Below, in pieces: positions 11,714 to 22,818 of a stretch of 64,000 bases of DNA (positions are counted from its first letter, which is position 1; every line of letters starts with the position of its first letter). The notes below the pieces were generated by a model. It saw only the letters and a program-made list of their open reading frames with translations. It was not told the DNA's origin and made no database searches. Where the stretch lies: the NCBI GenBank assembly GCA_029931535.1, contig JAQPZY010001501.1, positions 1,372,501 to 1,436,500 of the forward strand, given 5' to 3'. The DNA comes from Margaritifera margaritifera (lineage: Eukaryota; Mollusca; Bivalvia; Unionida; Margaritiferidae). The translations under genes and the position numbers were made by a program.

Positions 11714-12050
11714 ACAGAAGAACATACAAAAATCGAGTGTCAGAGAAACAGTTAGCCTAGGATGGTTCAGAATTTGAAGTTAGTCCTTTGTTTGCCAGTT
11801 AAATATACAGACAGTGAAAGACCTCATGCCACCCAAATCTCTTTTTGAACGGATAAAATCTCTGATGTATTCGGCCGGTCGCAAAAATAAAAATGACCAA
11901 ATTACGATCATGATTACCTTTCAACTGCTCCATTAAATCCTTATGGCTGATACTATTTAAAGTTGTATCATATACTAACGTGTTAAGGCATACGAAAAAA
12001 AAAGAAAAAGGAAAAAAGAAATCCGTAACATAAACCGGCTTGTTGACACT

Positions 12051-12306
12051 ATGCTAAATTCTAAGTTCCGAAAACGGTTACTTGCAGAACTCTACAAAGC
12101 ATGCGCAATGGTAAATGTTTTCAGGCCAAGAAGGTCGGCTAAAACTGCTTATTTATCACTCTGGTGTTCTGCTGGAATGGATCCTAGGGGAGCTAAAACA
12201 TTTCGTCGACTATCGGAGCTGCTGCCTTATAAAGTTAATTATCGCGCTAGTGTTCCACGGAGACTTTCTTGGCGTCTCTACTCAGATATACGGAGTTCCT
12301 GATTAA
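12051..12306 (+). CDS. Two overlapping short frames, unrecognised
   Basis: A less AT-rich island has 83 codons open in one frame (from ATG 12,051) and 63 in another (from ATG 12,115), both ending by 12,306. Loss of stops in two frames at once reflects composition as much as coding. One frame is Arg-rich. The other is hydrophobic and contains HSGVLLEWILGELKHFVDY. No domain recognised. It may be a piece of an unidentified repeat or an exon. Confidence 0.2.
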
Positions 12307-12309
12307 ATT

Positions 12310-15300
12310 TGTCAATCTTTCTAGTTTACAGACTCGATTTCCTTAAATGGGACTGGATTTTTTTTCCATGTTAGCGTTTAGAAATGTCACAAATACACCT
12401 CATTCTCTTTGAGGCTTTATCTGTGTAAAATTTGTGCGAAACGAAAAGTCCTTGGTGAAAAGAAAATGAGATTAAAATTTTTGAATTAAATGTCATGAAA
12501 TAATTTCTCAGAAATCTTTTTTGTATTTAGATTATTTTTTACGACTGTCAGCACCTATTTTGATGGAAAACACGATGAAGTTAAATACCATATTCATGCA
12601 ACATCTGAATGATGTAACTACTTGAGATTCAAATATGAATCCAAGCCATTCAGATATTATTTTCTATACAGGGTTTTTGATGACTTATGATCATACATTT
12701 ATATTCTTTGAACGTAAGCATTAGTCAGTAAGACGAAACTCAACAATATGAGTGATAATAATTAAATAACGCATTCAGAACGTGTCCTTTGAGGTTGATT
12801 AAAGAAAGTAATGTGCTGTAAAAAGTATGTAAAAGAATATAGCAAAAAGTACGTTAACTTGAAATATATGAACCCGATAATCAAGTTTCATTCATATTTT
12901 TTAAAAAAAAGACATCTAATTTGAGGATAATTAAACGTTTATTATGAATAAAGGTATAAATATTAAATATTTAGATTTTCACGCTTCTTGTCTTTTGTAG
13001 GACATAATTATTTTAGATAGGATTATGCACAAATTAGACCCGTTTTTTTATTTTTATTTTTAAGTACAACTCTTCCGATTGTAAATGTTCCAACGTGAAA
13101 TGAAATTATGCCAGTTATTAATTTCATGACTTTTAAAAACATTAAAAAAAATATCAACATTATTTTCATGTCTTCAAAGATCACTGCTTCCATGAAAATG
13201 TTTGATAGTTGAATTACTTAGAAAGGAATCGTACGTGTCTTGAAATCTGAAGAAAAGGAAGGCTTTGTCTGCATTCACTAGGTATCCCTAAATATAAAAA
13301 CAGAACCGTCTTCGAATCGAAGGAAAATGATAACTATTTCCGTCTAATTCTACCTTTCTGGAGATTTAATACTCTACCGACACATTCTCCAAAGTAAGTA
13401 TGCAATTAACATATCCATTATGTTCGAGAGAGAAGCCCGTGCAATATAATCATAAATAGCGCGTTGAAGCCTCATATTTACGCAATTTGCAGCGGTGTGC
13501 ACAACCAGTGCTCGTCAATCTGCCATTCTTCGGAAAACTGATAGCATATATTCACAGTGCTATCTGTTGGTAATTATGTTTTTACGGACACATCTACCAA
13601 ATCAAAAGAAGTAGTTCAAACTACGTCAGGAAAGAAAGCAACCTAATTCTGCTAATTCATCAAAATTAAAATCCCATATCATTCGGCTTCTACTTTGTGA
13701 ACAGCTTCAGCCATTCAAAGAATTTCACAAGATTTACAGATATATCATCAATATTAGAGGAAAGAGTTTCGAATTGAGTCGTGATATGTCAAAAGACATG
13801 TCGGTCTCAAAATTCCTCTTACTTGAATGCAATAGATATGTAACTGTCATTGTTTTTCATATTTTAAGTCGCTAAATATATATTCACTTTTGTCATTTAT
13901 TGTATTTTTATGTAGTTTTAGATATTGTCTCCTTGCTCCCAAGAAAAGAATGCCAGTGTAGTTTCGGAGGGTTTTAGTGAAGAGAAATTCAATTAAAATA
14001 GAAAAAGTACAATTTGAAGCTGCTCGCATTATCACTGTTTTGATTTTAATGAAAGGTCTTTTATATTTCCACCCTTGACCAAACCGTCAACTACTACAAT
14101 TTTTATATTAAGTTACTCCAATAGTCAAATACTACATACTTTCAGTAGAGATTCATGGTATTGGAGGTGAAAGAAATACATTTCAAGAAAAAGGGACCAG
14201 ACATGAGTAGTTAAAGACTACTCCCCATTTAAGAATTCAAGAGTGAAATTGTGGCCGACAGAGCAGAGAAACACGCACAGATTGTATTGCTTCAATGTCA
14301 CTACTACTTTGAAAAGCCGAAAAAAGTCATTTCACAACTGAAAGGAATAGAAAATTTTGGTTTGCTTAATAATTTTCAATAAGCGAAGGAATATCATAAA
14401 TAATGAGTGCAAAGTTTTGAAAATAATGTCTCAGAGTGTTTAGATGGATTGAAAGGGATAACGCCCATGTAAAGTTCGGTATTCTTTTCATAAAATACTC
14501 TTTGTAATTAATTAATCATCACATAGAATAAAAAGAAGCAGGAGATCCTCGTCTTTTGTGTTTAGTATTTGTTTTGTCGATTTAAGTTGCTTCTTTTCCT
14601 GACGAACAGCTCTATTAGAACCACATCACAAATTATTCTGAAGAACAGATATAGTGACATCTTGAATGATGGAATGCTACCACTTTAATGGTCTCACGAT
14701 CTTTGCTGGTATTATAGCAAAATATTGGGCGATAATGCCACCAATGATCTTGGATATTTCCGCTTATAAATGTGCACGTAGATAGTGATAGAATTTGGAA
14801 AGAACATAATAAATATTGCCGAAGAAAATAGAATAATTATTTTACCAATTTATTTTTAATGAATATGAACAGGCCAAAATAAATAAATAAATTGAGGACC
14901 CAGCAACTTTAAATATTGTGTATGGAACAATGATTTTAGACAGAAATAAATTTGATGCTTAAAAAATATCGTCAAATATATAACATTTTCAACGGAAGAG
15001 AATATTACAGGTTACAATTGTGGTGAAAAATGTCTATTGACAAATGGAACGTCGAAAATACACAATACAAAAGATGGAAAAATAGGAAAAATATGATTAA
15101 ATCGAACTAGTATTATAGTGAAGGAAATGAGAAAATCAGAGAATACAACCATAAAATGATTACTTCCGACTGTAGAAAATTTGCAAAAAGATACTAAATG
15201 TTCAATGAATTGAAAACAAAATTTCACACTTTTTTTTAATTGAAACAAATAGCATTATAACAAATGGTTAGAAAATTTGTGGACACAAATATATAAAAAA

Positions 15301-15540
15301 AACAGAACGAAGAGGATTGCAGCCTTCTCTAATTTGTCTTTGACAAGAAGAGAAATAAACAGAATTATTAGTAAACTAAAAATAAAATTATCATCAGATG
15401 GCCACAAGACTCGTTTAATAAGCGTTTAAATGAGTTCAGTTTTGAAGCGAGGGAAGAAATTAACCAGGACTTGTTTTCTTTATGTTTTATTTATAGAAAA
15501 TAATCAGTAGAAAATTTTAAGATTTGGGTCTAGTAAAATG
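12310..15540. other. AT-rich stretch without supported gene
   Basis: The minus-strand frames at 13,847-14,035 and 15,012-15,248 are short, have skewed composition and resemble nothing known. No tandem repeat longer than two units was noticed. Confidence 0.4.
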
Positions 15541-15543
15541 TCC

Positions 15544-15651
15544 AGCTGGATTAATTGATTAAACTCGGAGCAAATGAAAAAGACAAATTATTCTTATAGC
15601 TGGATTAATTAATTAAACTCGGAGCAAATGAAAAAGACAAATTATTCTTAT
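15544..15651 (+). repeat. Tandem duplication of a 54-bp unit
   Basis: Two head-to-tail units, 15,544-15,597 and 15,598-15,651. They differ at one base (ATTGATT versus ATTAATT), so this is a recent duplication. Each starts AGCTGGATTAATT and holds CTCGGAGCAAATG. Confidence 0.95.
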
Positions 15652-16100
15652 AGGTTGATATCAGAGAACATTGCCTCTAAAACATAATGAACAAAAATGA
15701 AATAGAAAGTATAATTCAAATTATGTTTGAAATACTAGCTACAAATTTAATCAGGAATTATGATACACATTGATTTTTTGACATATTCAATTATCTAACA
15801 CTAAAATACAGATAGATATGAACCATTAAGAGGAGATTCATACATAAATTTACCAGAATGAATAAAAGATAAAAACGCCGACTTTACTGTGCAAAATAAG
15901 GACAATAGATGTGGGTTTTTTATGCTGTAGAATCTCATAAACCCACCTAGTGAACATCCGTATATACCACAAAAAATATCACCATGACAAATATACAGAT
16001 TGGTTTTAAAAATGTCTAATAAATATACAAGACACACAAAAATGAAAGTTAATTGAATATATCTGGTAATGTCTATGGAACAGTAGACAAACTTATAAAA

Positions 16101-16102
<2 letters not shown>

Positions 16103-16188
<86 letters not shown>
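16103..16188. repeat. (AG)n microsatellite
   Basis: About 43 AG units with one extra A near the end. It creates a false Glu-Arg polymer frame at 16,053-16,337. Confidence 0.97.
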
Positions 16189-16189
<1 letters not shown>

Positions 16190-16619
16190 ATTCAATGCAA
16201 ACAAACCTGACCGAGACAATTATTACTGTGGAATAAAGGACTTGTCAAAAGTGGTACCATTTCAAGTAAAAAATAAAAAACGAAAACACCCACTCCCCCA
16301 GCACCACGATAAAAATACTTTTCTAAAAAGTGTTTGAATTATCTTTATTCTGAATTAAAATTACAAGGACACAGACTATTATGAAGTAAAAACGATAACA
16401 CAATAGACATAATGACTGAAAAAGCTTCTGTCCTCTAATTAAAAACTAAAACACCAACGAAAAGTTTCTATTGTTCTTTATTGGGATTTTCAAAGTATTA
16501 TGGAGACATTACGCAACTGTGGGCAGAACTCAGGAACATCATGGATAATTAAAACTGCAAAACACATATACTTTACATTAAATCAATTCACCACGACACG
16601 AGCAAAGCTTAGGATCCTA

Positions 16620-17210
16620 TAGTTCACATAGGAGCAGACTGCGTGAATACATTTTAGGAATATTTGCAAATTATTGAAGAAACTGTTTATGAAGAACTAG
16701 GGTCAAGAAACTCTGCTAAGTTGCTATGCACTTGTAAAGTTAAAATGTATTATAATTCCACCAATATATGTCATATTTGTGAAAAGGAGTTTACTAAAGA
16801 GAATAAAGAATGAGATCATTATCACATAACTGGAAAATACAAGGGTCCTGCTCATAATGAGTGTAATATAAATTATAAATGTCCAGACTGTATTCCACTA
16901 TTTATTCATAATTTGTCTGGATACGATTCTCATCTGATTATCAAAAACCTGTGTTATTAAGAAGTAGCAATAATACCTAATAATGATGAAAATTTGAGTT
17001 CGTTTAATAAGGACTGTATTGTCGATTGACTTGAAAAAAGACGATAAAGTATTTTATAAAAAAACAACCAAAAAGAACAATGAGAATCTTAGATAGTTAT
17101 CTGTGTATGGGTCATTCCCTAGAACAACTTGCTAAAAATCTAAAGAATGATAAATTCACAGAAACAATTCATAATCCTGATTTCCATCTTCTATCACTTC
17201 AGGTGCTTTT
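16620..17210 (+). pseudogene. Polinton-type family-B DNA polymerase fragment, copy 3
   Basis: Middle part of the same polymerase family. It starts with HIGADCVNTF and EETVYEELG near 16,630-16,700. A treble-clef-like cluster follows: CHICEKEF at about 16,769, then DHYHITGKYKGPAHNECN at about 16,814-16,867, interrupted by one TGA just before the first Asp. IPLFIHNLSGYDSHLIIKN is at about 16,893-16,949. After two more stops comes ILDSYLCMGHSLEQLAKNLK at 17,091-17,150, matching FVDSFRFMGES in copy 1. The similarity ends near 17,210, before motifs A-C. It is the left end of the gene block running to 25 kb and keeps the strand expected for it. Confidence 0.85.
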
Positions 17211-17260
17211 GCCAATATAATATTGAATTTCACATCCAGAGGAAAAACAAAAGGATACAA

Positions 17261-17437
17261 TCAACTCTGATCTTTCAGTATCTGAAATTCAAGTGGTGTT
17301 CTAACTTCGTATACAATAAACTGAACAGCTTCTGTACCGGTGTTTTGTGCATTAGCTACTCCTGATCTTAACTTTCTAAATTTTGCATTAGTGATACCTT
17401 GCTCTATTTTGTTTGTTCTCACAGACGCCGTTAACGA
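17261..17437 (-). pseudogene. Unrecognised Polinton-block frame (minus)
   Basis: Fifty-eight codons open on the minus strand, with protein-like content: EQGITNAKFRKLRSG followed by TEAVQFIVYEVRTPLEFQ, ending at a TGA read from 17,263. It lies just downstream of polymerase copy 3 and on the opposite strand, as do the next minus-strand genes of this block. No start codon is evident, so it is probably the 3' part of a broken gene. Function unknown. Confidence 0.4.
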
Positions 17438-18006
17438 TAAATCATAAAAGTGACAAAAATGTTTTAATCATTCAACTTAAAAATATCATCATTATCGTAA
17501 GAAATGTTTATATTTTAATAAGAATTATTCCCAATCAGTTTACACTTGAATTATTAGCATCTCATTTAACATTTACATCCAACGAAATAAAAAGAGACTA
17601 CAAGCTACAATCATGACATTAGGTTCCAAACTAGTTATTACCATTTGAAAAGTATTTGTTCAGTTTTAATACTACTTGGAGTGTGTGTGATACAAGAACG
17701 TGTTGGTTAAAGATGTTTAACACCCTGTGGTGTTTATCCTATTTGTGAGGAGTGACACATGTCCTTATGTCGCCATTCTTCAATGTTATTTATAAGTTGT
17801 AATTTTAATGATATTTGTAGCTAAATTTAAACGCAATTTATAACAACATAAACACTAGCACCAATCTGAATTAAAATAAATGCATACTCATAAGTTATAT
17901 GCTACTCAGAAGGCTGCTGAAAACATTAAGCTTAGGTTGCCTAGGTTTCCTTAAAACAGCAACAGGAAGAATACACAAATAGAGAGTAAAGCCTAATCCG
18001 AATTAT

Positions 18007-18198
18007 TTAAATACTGAGTAACCAAACCTTTTTTGGAGCGTTTGCACCATAGAGACGAAAAAATTCGAACCGATAATTACTTTCTGTGAATGCTAAACCA
18101 CTAGCAGTGGCTCCTCCGATTATTACTGCTGCTGTTATCATCTTTTGTATTTTGTGCTTACGCTGTTTAATTCGCAATACATTTTTTCTGTCTCCCAT
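18007..18198 (-). CDS. Small one-pass membrane protein of the Polinton block
   Basis: Sixty-three codons from an ATG read at 18,198. The build is a basic N-terminus (RKNVLRIKQRKHKIQK), a Gly/Ala/Ile hydrophobic segment at residues 20-37 (MITAAVIIGGATASGLAF), then a short polar tail. This matches the frame at 21,036-21,239 (basic segment, then one transmembrane helix), and the two may be paralogues. Such small membrane proteins are common among virion or accessory genes of Polinton-like elements; that role here is inference. Confidence 0.45.
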   Translation of the reverse strand: MGDRKNVLRIKQRKHKIQKMITAAVIIGGATASGLAFTESNYRFEFFRLYGANAPKKVWLLSI

Positions 18199-18743
18199 AT
18201 CAAATGAGAATCCTCATAAGCTCTTTCAACTTTTATCTCTGAAAAGATGAAATAATGTTTTCTTCAAAATATAATGCTTTTAATTATTTTATTCTTTGAT
18301 ATTGTAACTTAGTTACTTAATTGCAAGGTTCTTTTTATATATTTTTTGCTGAGTAAGAAAGACTTTTATTAGTTGCATCTAATATAATATAAAACTGAAG
18401 ATCATTTTAGATTCGATTTTAAGTCAAAAAAATTATATATAAACCTGATTTCATTATTTGAATAATATACTATTGTATGGTATATATTGTATTTAATTTA
18501 TATTCAGCAAAACGTGATGGAGCATAATCAAATCCATAAATATTCGCAACTGTCTGTGGCGTAATCTAAACATGAAAAATATAGCCCAAAAACCTGATAA
18601 ATGTGATACCTTGATTCTCAACGGACAATTGATTGTCAACTTGTTCTATCCAAGTTTTATATCTTTCAAATTATTATTCTGGATAGAGTTACGTATTTGA
18701 GTGTCAATTCATTTTTGTGCAAATATATTTTGCTAGCTGTATC

Positions 18744-18876
<133 letters not shown>

Positions 18877-19990
18877 TCTGCTAAATTTTCAGTACGGTTG
18901 TTAATTGAGGTTAGCCATTATCTAGTGGTTTGCCTAGTGAACCATGTTTCTCATCTTTCTACCAGTAAAGCTAAAATCGCTAGAATCTCTTAAAGATATT
19001 ACTCCCAACATTGTATTTCCTCAATATATTTGAGCAACTTGTTGTCTGGCTTTACCTAATGTTCGCGAGCTTTGCAAACTCTGAAAAAGCTATGCGTTAC
19101 AGTCATACCGTGAAAACATATTACGTTTTTTTCTTCATCTTTAATGCAGATGTAACCTCTTTATAGTGCATTTTTGTATTTTTCATGTAATTTGCATTAC
19201 AAATGCATGAAACAAAGTCACCGTGAAAACATTTTGAACTGGTAGAGACACTAGCAGGCTTGCATAATTAGATGTATAAGACTCAGCAGAGCTGCCGTTG
19301 TAGTAATGCTTGATGATCTGGTTGTGAAAAATAAATAAATTGTTAGATTTTTAAAAAATCCACAAACTCTATCCTATTAAAATAGATGTCTGCAAAGATA
19401 TCTCGCTACTGAATAATATTAATTTAGAATTGCAGCTGGCTATATACAATGTGTGATTATGGCTTGGAGCTATTATAACTTTTTTATTGTTTTTTAAGAA
19501 CTCAACATCAGTACTGTTTTCATTGTCGCTATTAGCAGTCATTCGATTTTAGACTTTGTTCATGTACATTTCAAGGTTATGGAATCCATCAGGAATTAAA
19601 ACAGATTTTGTTTTATTCTAGTTGTTAATGTAATAGAATATATAGTTTTTTTTTTATCATTTTAAAGATTGTAATAACCAGCTACAAAATCTATTCTCTG
19701 AAATGAAATGGATAATTTCTAACATCGTAGTTATCAATTAGATTTGTAAAATATATTTCATTATCAGGTATTAATTTTTCTAAAATATACATTTGCATTT
19801 GTATAGGAGAAATGTATACAACCAGGAGTCAACGTTTTTTCTTTCCTTTGGCACGTGAATGTTAGATTCTGAAACATTTCTTTTCTCGTTTAATTTCTTT
19901 CCCTCCTCTATTTTTTTTTAACTCTTAAATATTGTGGCTTTCTGTGGTACCAACTTTTTTAGTTGCACTCTTTATCTCATTGTCTCTGTT

Positions 19991-20400
19991 TTACTTGGTA
20001 ACTATCATATTAAATTCCTCATAACTTATTTTATTATCGCTTCTTGCTTTACTCACCATATCATCAATACTGTTTACATTACTTATATCAGATGTTACAG
20101 TCTCATCGTGTTTTGAAACCTTACTGTATACTAGCTTTTCTTTGAAAGCTTTTAAAACAAACCCTAGTAAAGTTGCAGCAACCCCCCAATATATTAGAGG
20201 GATAGTAACTTCTGTTTCTACTCCTGCTACTTCTAAACTAGCAGCTACAACACCAACACCACTTGGTGAAGTCGCCAATCTAGCCTCTAAGTAGTTACAA
20301 AAGCATGAATGTTGTTAGCACTTTTATTCTGATCCACTCTGTAATGTTCTCTCTCGTTAATCAAATGATTATTAATTTCATTGATTTTCCTCAACCTAAA
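19991..20400 (-). pseudogene. Polinton-block hydrophobic protein with KISYEEFN tail
   Basis: A 95-codon open frame (read from 20,278) has a Gly/Val-rich hydrophobic start, a likely membrane helix IPLIYWGVAATLLGFVLKAF at residues 27-46, then a Lys-rich helix. It ends with SIDDMVSKARSDNKISYEEF. Upstream, after a stop and a shift, an in-strand segment near 20,300-20,400 reads INEINNHLINEREHYRVDQN and has coiled-coil character. The full gene was therefore a coiled-coil segment followed by a membrane segment. Families with this layout recur as uncharacterised proteins in invertebrate mobile elements, but no exact function is known to me. One stop separates the halves. Confidence 0.55.
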
Positions 20401-21035
20401 ATAAATTCATCGTTCGTATGTAGAGAAGGTAATATTTGATACAATGGTGGTGCACTTGATATATTTTATCCTATTTAAAGGTATGAAATAGACAGCTTTT
20501 GCCTTGGTCTTTGCTCCTCTTTAGACTTAGCGCTAGTCCTTATAAAACCATGAGTTGTATCAAATGTATCATGCTTTGTTTGTGTAGGTTTGCTCACAAA
20601 CTTGTTGCTCCACTTTGGTTTGCTTTCCAACGCTGAATGTATGTATCCTCCTTAGGTCCACTAGCACTCCTTGTTTTTCCTAATTATTTCGTCCCATATC
20701 ATTTCTTGTGCTATCATAAAATAAATCGTAAATTCATTTAAAAAATCGGACTAATCAACTTAATAACTTCTTCCAAGTCCATTTTTGCAGATATCTTGAA
20801 CAATTTCTTTAAAAACATGCTGGAACTAACTGCAAGAGTTTAATTTAATAATTCATGATCAACATTGTTAATTATGTTGGTTGTCTCACTTGCGATTTAT
20901 TTACTGACAAATTTATGAATATCATGAATCTTGAAATATTTTTTTCGCTACGATTACAACATTTCTGCAACTGGATTTACCCGTTTGTTAATCAATCTAA
21001 CTGGATTTTGAGGTGACTTATCAGGTATAACAGAT

Positions 21036-21403
21036 TCAAACATAACTCGCTGGATATGCTTTTGAATACATCAATCCCAAACCTAAGACAACAATTACAC
21101 CACCCATTAAATAATACATTTTGTTTGAGCTGCTTACTTGTACTTCTTTCACAAACTTAATTTTATCATGTATTACTCGTTGCTCTGCTTGAGACTTTGC
21201 TGCTGTTGCTTTCTCTTTTCTGATTTTGTGTTTCTGCATTCTTGTGAACGTTTTCCAAGTTTGTTTTCCAAGTTCAGCTCTACCTTGATCTTTCTGCTTA
21301 TGTAAAGTTACCTTCTCTGGTGATTTAAGAACTTGTTCACTTCTCTATCCAACCTCAAAATTTTCTTCCGTTTTGCTTTCACTCGCTTGTTCGCTTTTGT
21401 CAT
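21036..21403 (-). pseudogene. Polinton-block basic protein with one membrane helix, copy A
   Basis: Read from an ATG at about 21,403 through frameshifts to a 67-codon open tail at 21,239-21,036. The tail begins MQKHKIRKEKATAAKSQ and has a membrane helix MYYLMGGVIVVLGLGLMY near residues 41-58. The conserved part lies just upstream: KDQGRAELGKQTWK resembles KDPYRFKLGTHLGKRSHK in the homologue at 41,770-42,180. In both loci the gene is on the minus strand and next to a plus-strand zinc-ribbon gene that starts about 200 bp away. It is possibly a virion protein, by inference. Confidence 0.5.
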
Positions 21404-21624
21404 TGCTCGCTTTGCTACTGTCTCCACCTTCCAACTATTTTGCAGCAAAATTGACCATTAACATAAGTAGGATTTGAAGATTAGTTTAGAGTTATTCAGC
21501 ATCGTGTTTCAACTAAATTTTATTACATTTTAAATTAAATGTTGAAAACTAACAGTAGTAAAACGTGAAGCTTCTAAATTAGCTGAAAATATAATGTTAA
21601 AATAAATGAAAAAAAGGCATATTT

Positions 21625-22130
21625 AAGATGTGACAAACTTAAAGGCATAACAGAGTTCAGCACAAGCGGTTATTGCTAAACTTGTATGAAAGAGTATATG
21701 AAAAGGTGGAGTAACAAACCTAAAGAACATGTAAGCCAATACATGAAACAAATGTACCAAAAATTAAAATTTGAAATTAGTTTATATGATAAGAAATATA
21801 ATTTTACAGACTATGAAAGAAAACATAAAGTCAGATACAACTTTAAAAATACTTGAATTTTATCATAGACGGTTCAATTTCAGAAAACCTGAAGGTGTGG
21901 GAGTACTAGAATTAGATCATGCTATTTCCTTGTGATTCTTTTGACTTTTCTGATCTTGAACAACAGAAAAAAATGCTCTCACTGGCCAAACACAAGATAT
22001 ATGAGAACCAGCGATAACTGGTAAAAAATGATAAAATACCATCAACAAGAAAAATACAAGAACATAATAGAAACACAAAAGCTTCAAAAACTGCTAACTT
22101 TATTATTGATAATATTTTGAATATTATACT
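21625..22130 (+). pseudogene. Zinc-ribbon/HNH (endonuclease VII-like) protein, copy A
   Basis: The start is a zinc-ribbon-like segment near 21,640-21,700: a Cys at the LRCDKLK position, then GYC and TC (with one stop between) followed directly by MKEYMKRW. This is the Cys-pair plus KEYM pattern typical of the N-terminus of endonuclease VII-like HNH proteins. A lysine/tyrosine-rich linker follows (21,685-21,858 open). The nuclease-like part then reads GVGVLELDHAIS near 21,897-21,932, with the Asp-His pair of HNH motifs. After one frameshift comes FDFSDLEQQKKMLSLAKHK at about 21,949-22,000. The homologue at 42,312-42,780 keeps the same order but has lost the His. The family call rests on motif pattern only. 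Confidence 0.55.
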
Positions 22131-22199
22131 TTAACTTCTTTTGTTTAAGTCTGATTTTTTCCTGCTCTAGACTATTTAGTTATGTCGTAGACCTACACC

Positions 22200-22786
22200 C
22201 CTGTAACACCAACAGTTGCTGAAGTTATTGTCGATCAAACAATTGCATCGATCACAAAGCATCCAGTACACATTTCCATGTTTATTTAGTATTATTTTTT
22301 GTGCTTTTAATTTCATGTTTTTCTTTTCTGTTGATTTTTGTTTAAATTAATGTGTTTAAAAGTTATGAAGTGCTGAAACTGGCAATCCTAGTCAATAAGT
22401 TACAATACAGGTTTGGTCTCAAGTTATCTTTTTTCAACACTGTCTGCAACACTGTCTGCAATTCGTTCAAATTATCAATCGGAATAAATTTACTCAACAA
22501 AGATGCTACTTCTAGTATATCTGACAATGACTTTAATATTTTAGTTGATCTGACATTTACAAAAATTTTGTATGGTTTTCCATTTTATCCAACTCATTTT
22601 CAGGCAAATGTTTTCCAGTTATTTCCTTGTATGTTACATTTGCTATACTAATGTTTAATTCCTGTTTGTATTCAACTATTGCATTGCGTTGTTTCTCTTT
22701 GCTCCTGTTTTGTTAGCTTCGCTTCTTTCATTGTTATTTTGATCTCCTACAAAGCCTAATTCTTCTTCAAGTTGTTTTTGATCCAT
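22200..22786 (-). pseudogene. Acidic Polinton-block protein, copy A (divergent partner)
   Basis: Read from an ATG at 22,786: MDQKQLEEELGFVGDQNNNE. After a frameshift comes VEYKQELNISIANVTYKEIT, and after another SKFIPIDNL. The homologue at 42,704-43,320 matches segment by segment (EYKLELSISITNETNKEI; SKIIPIDNL), so this strand and frame are the selected ones. The plus-strand frame at 22,352-22,651 is a shadow. An 11-bp direct duplication (AACACTGTCTG) at about 22,437-22,458 is local damage. The start is only about 32 bp from the start of the plus-strand gene at 22,819. Function unknown. Confidence 0.6.
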
Positions 22787-22818
22787 TTATATAGAGTAAA
22801 ATAACAGAAGGTGATGAA
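22787..22818. promoter_or_regulatory. Short divergent intergenic gap, possible bidirectional promoter
   Basis: Thirty-two bp between opposed ATGs at 22,786 (minus) and 22,819 (plus). It is AT-rich with TATATAGAGTAAAATAA. The equivalent gap in the other element (43,321-43,348) is 28 bp and has TAGCAAAATAAA. The conserved close spacing suggests both genes shared one promoter region. Inference from layout. Confidence 0.35.

Noticed and set aside
22352..22651. 99-codon plus-strand frame
   Set aside because: The minus strand here matches the homologous gene at 42,704-43,320 at protein level, so the plus frame is antisense noise.
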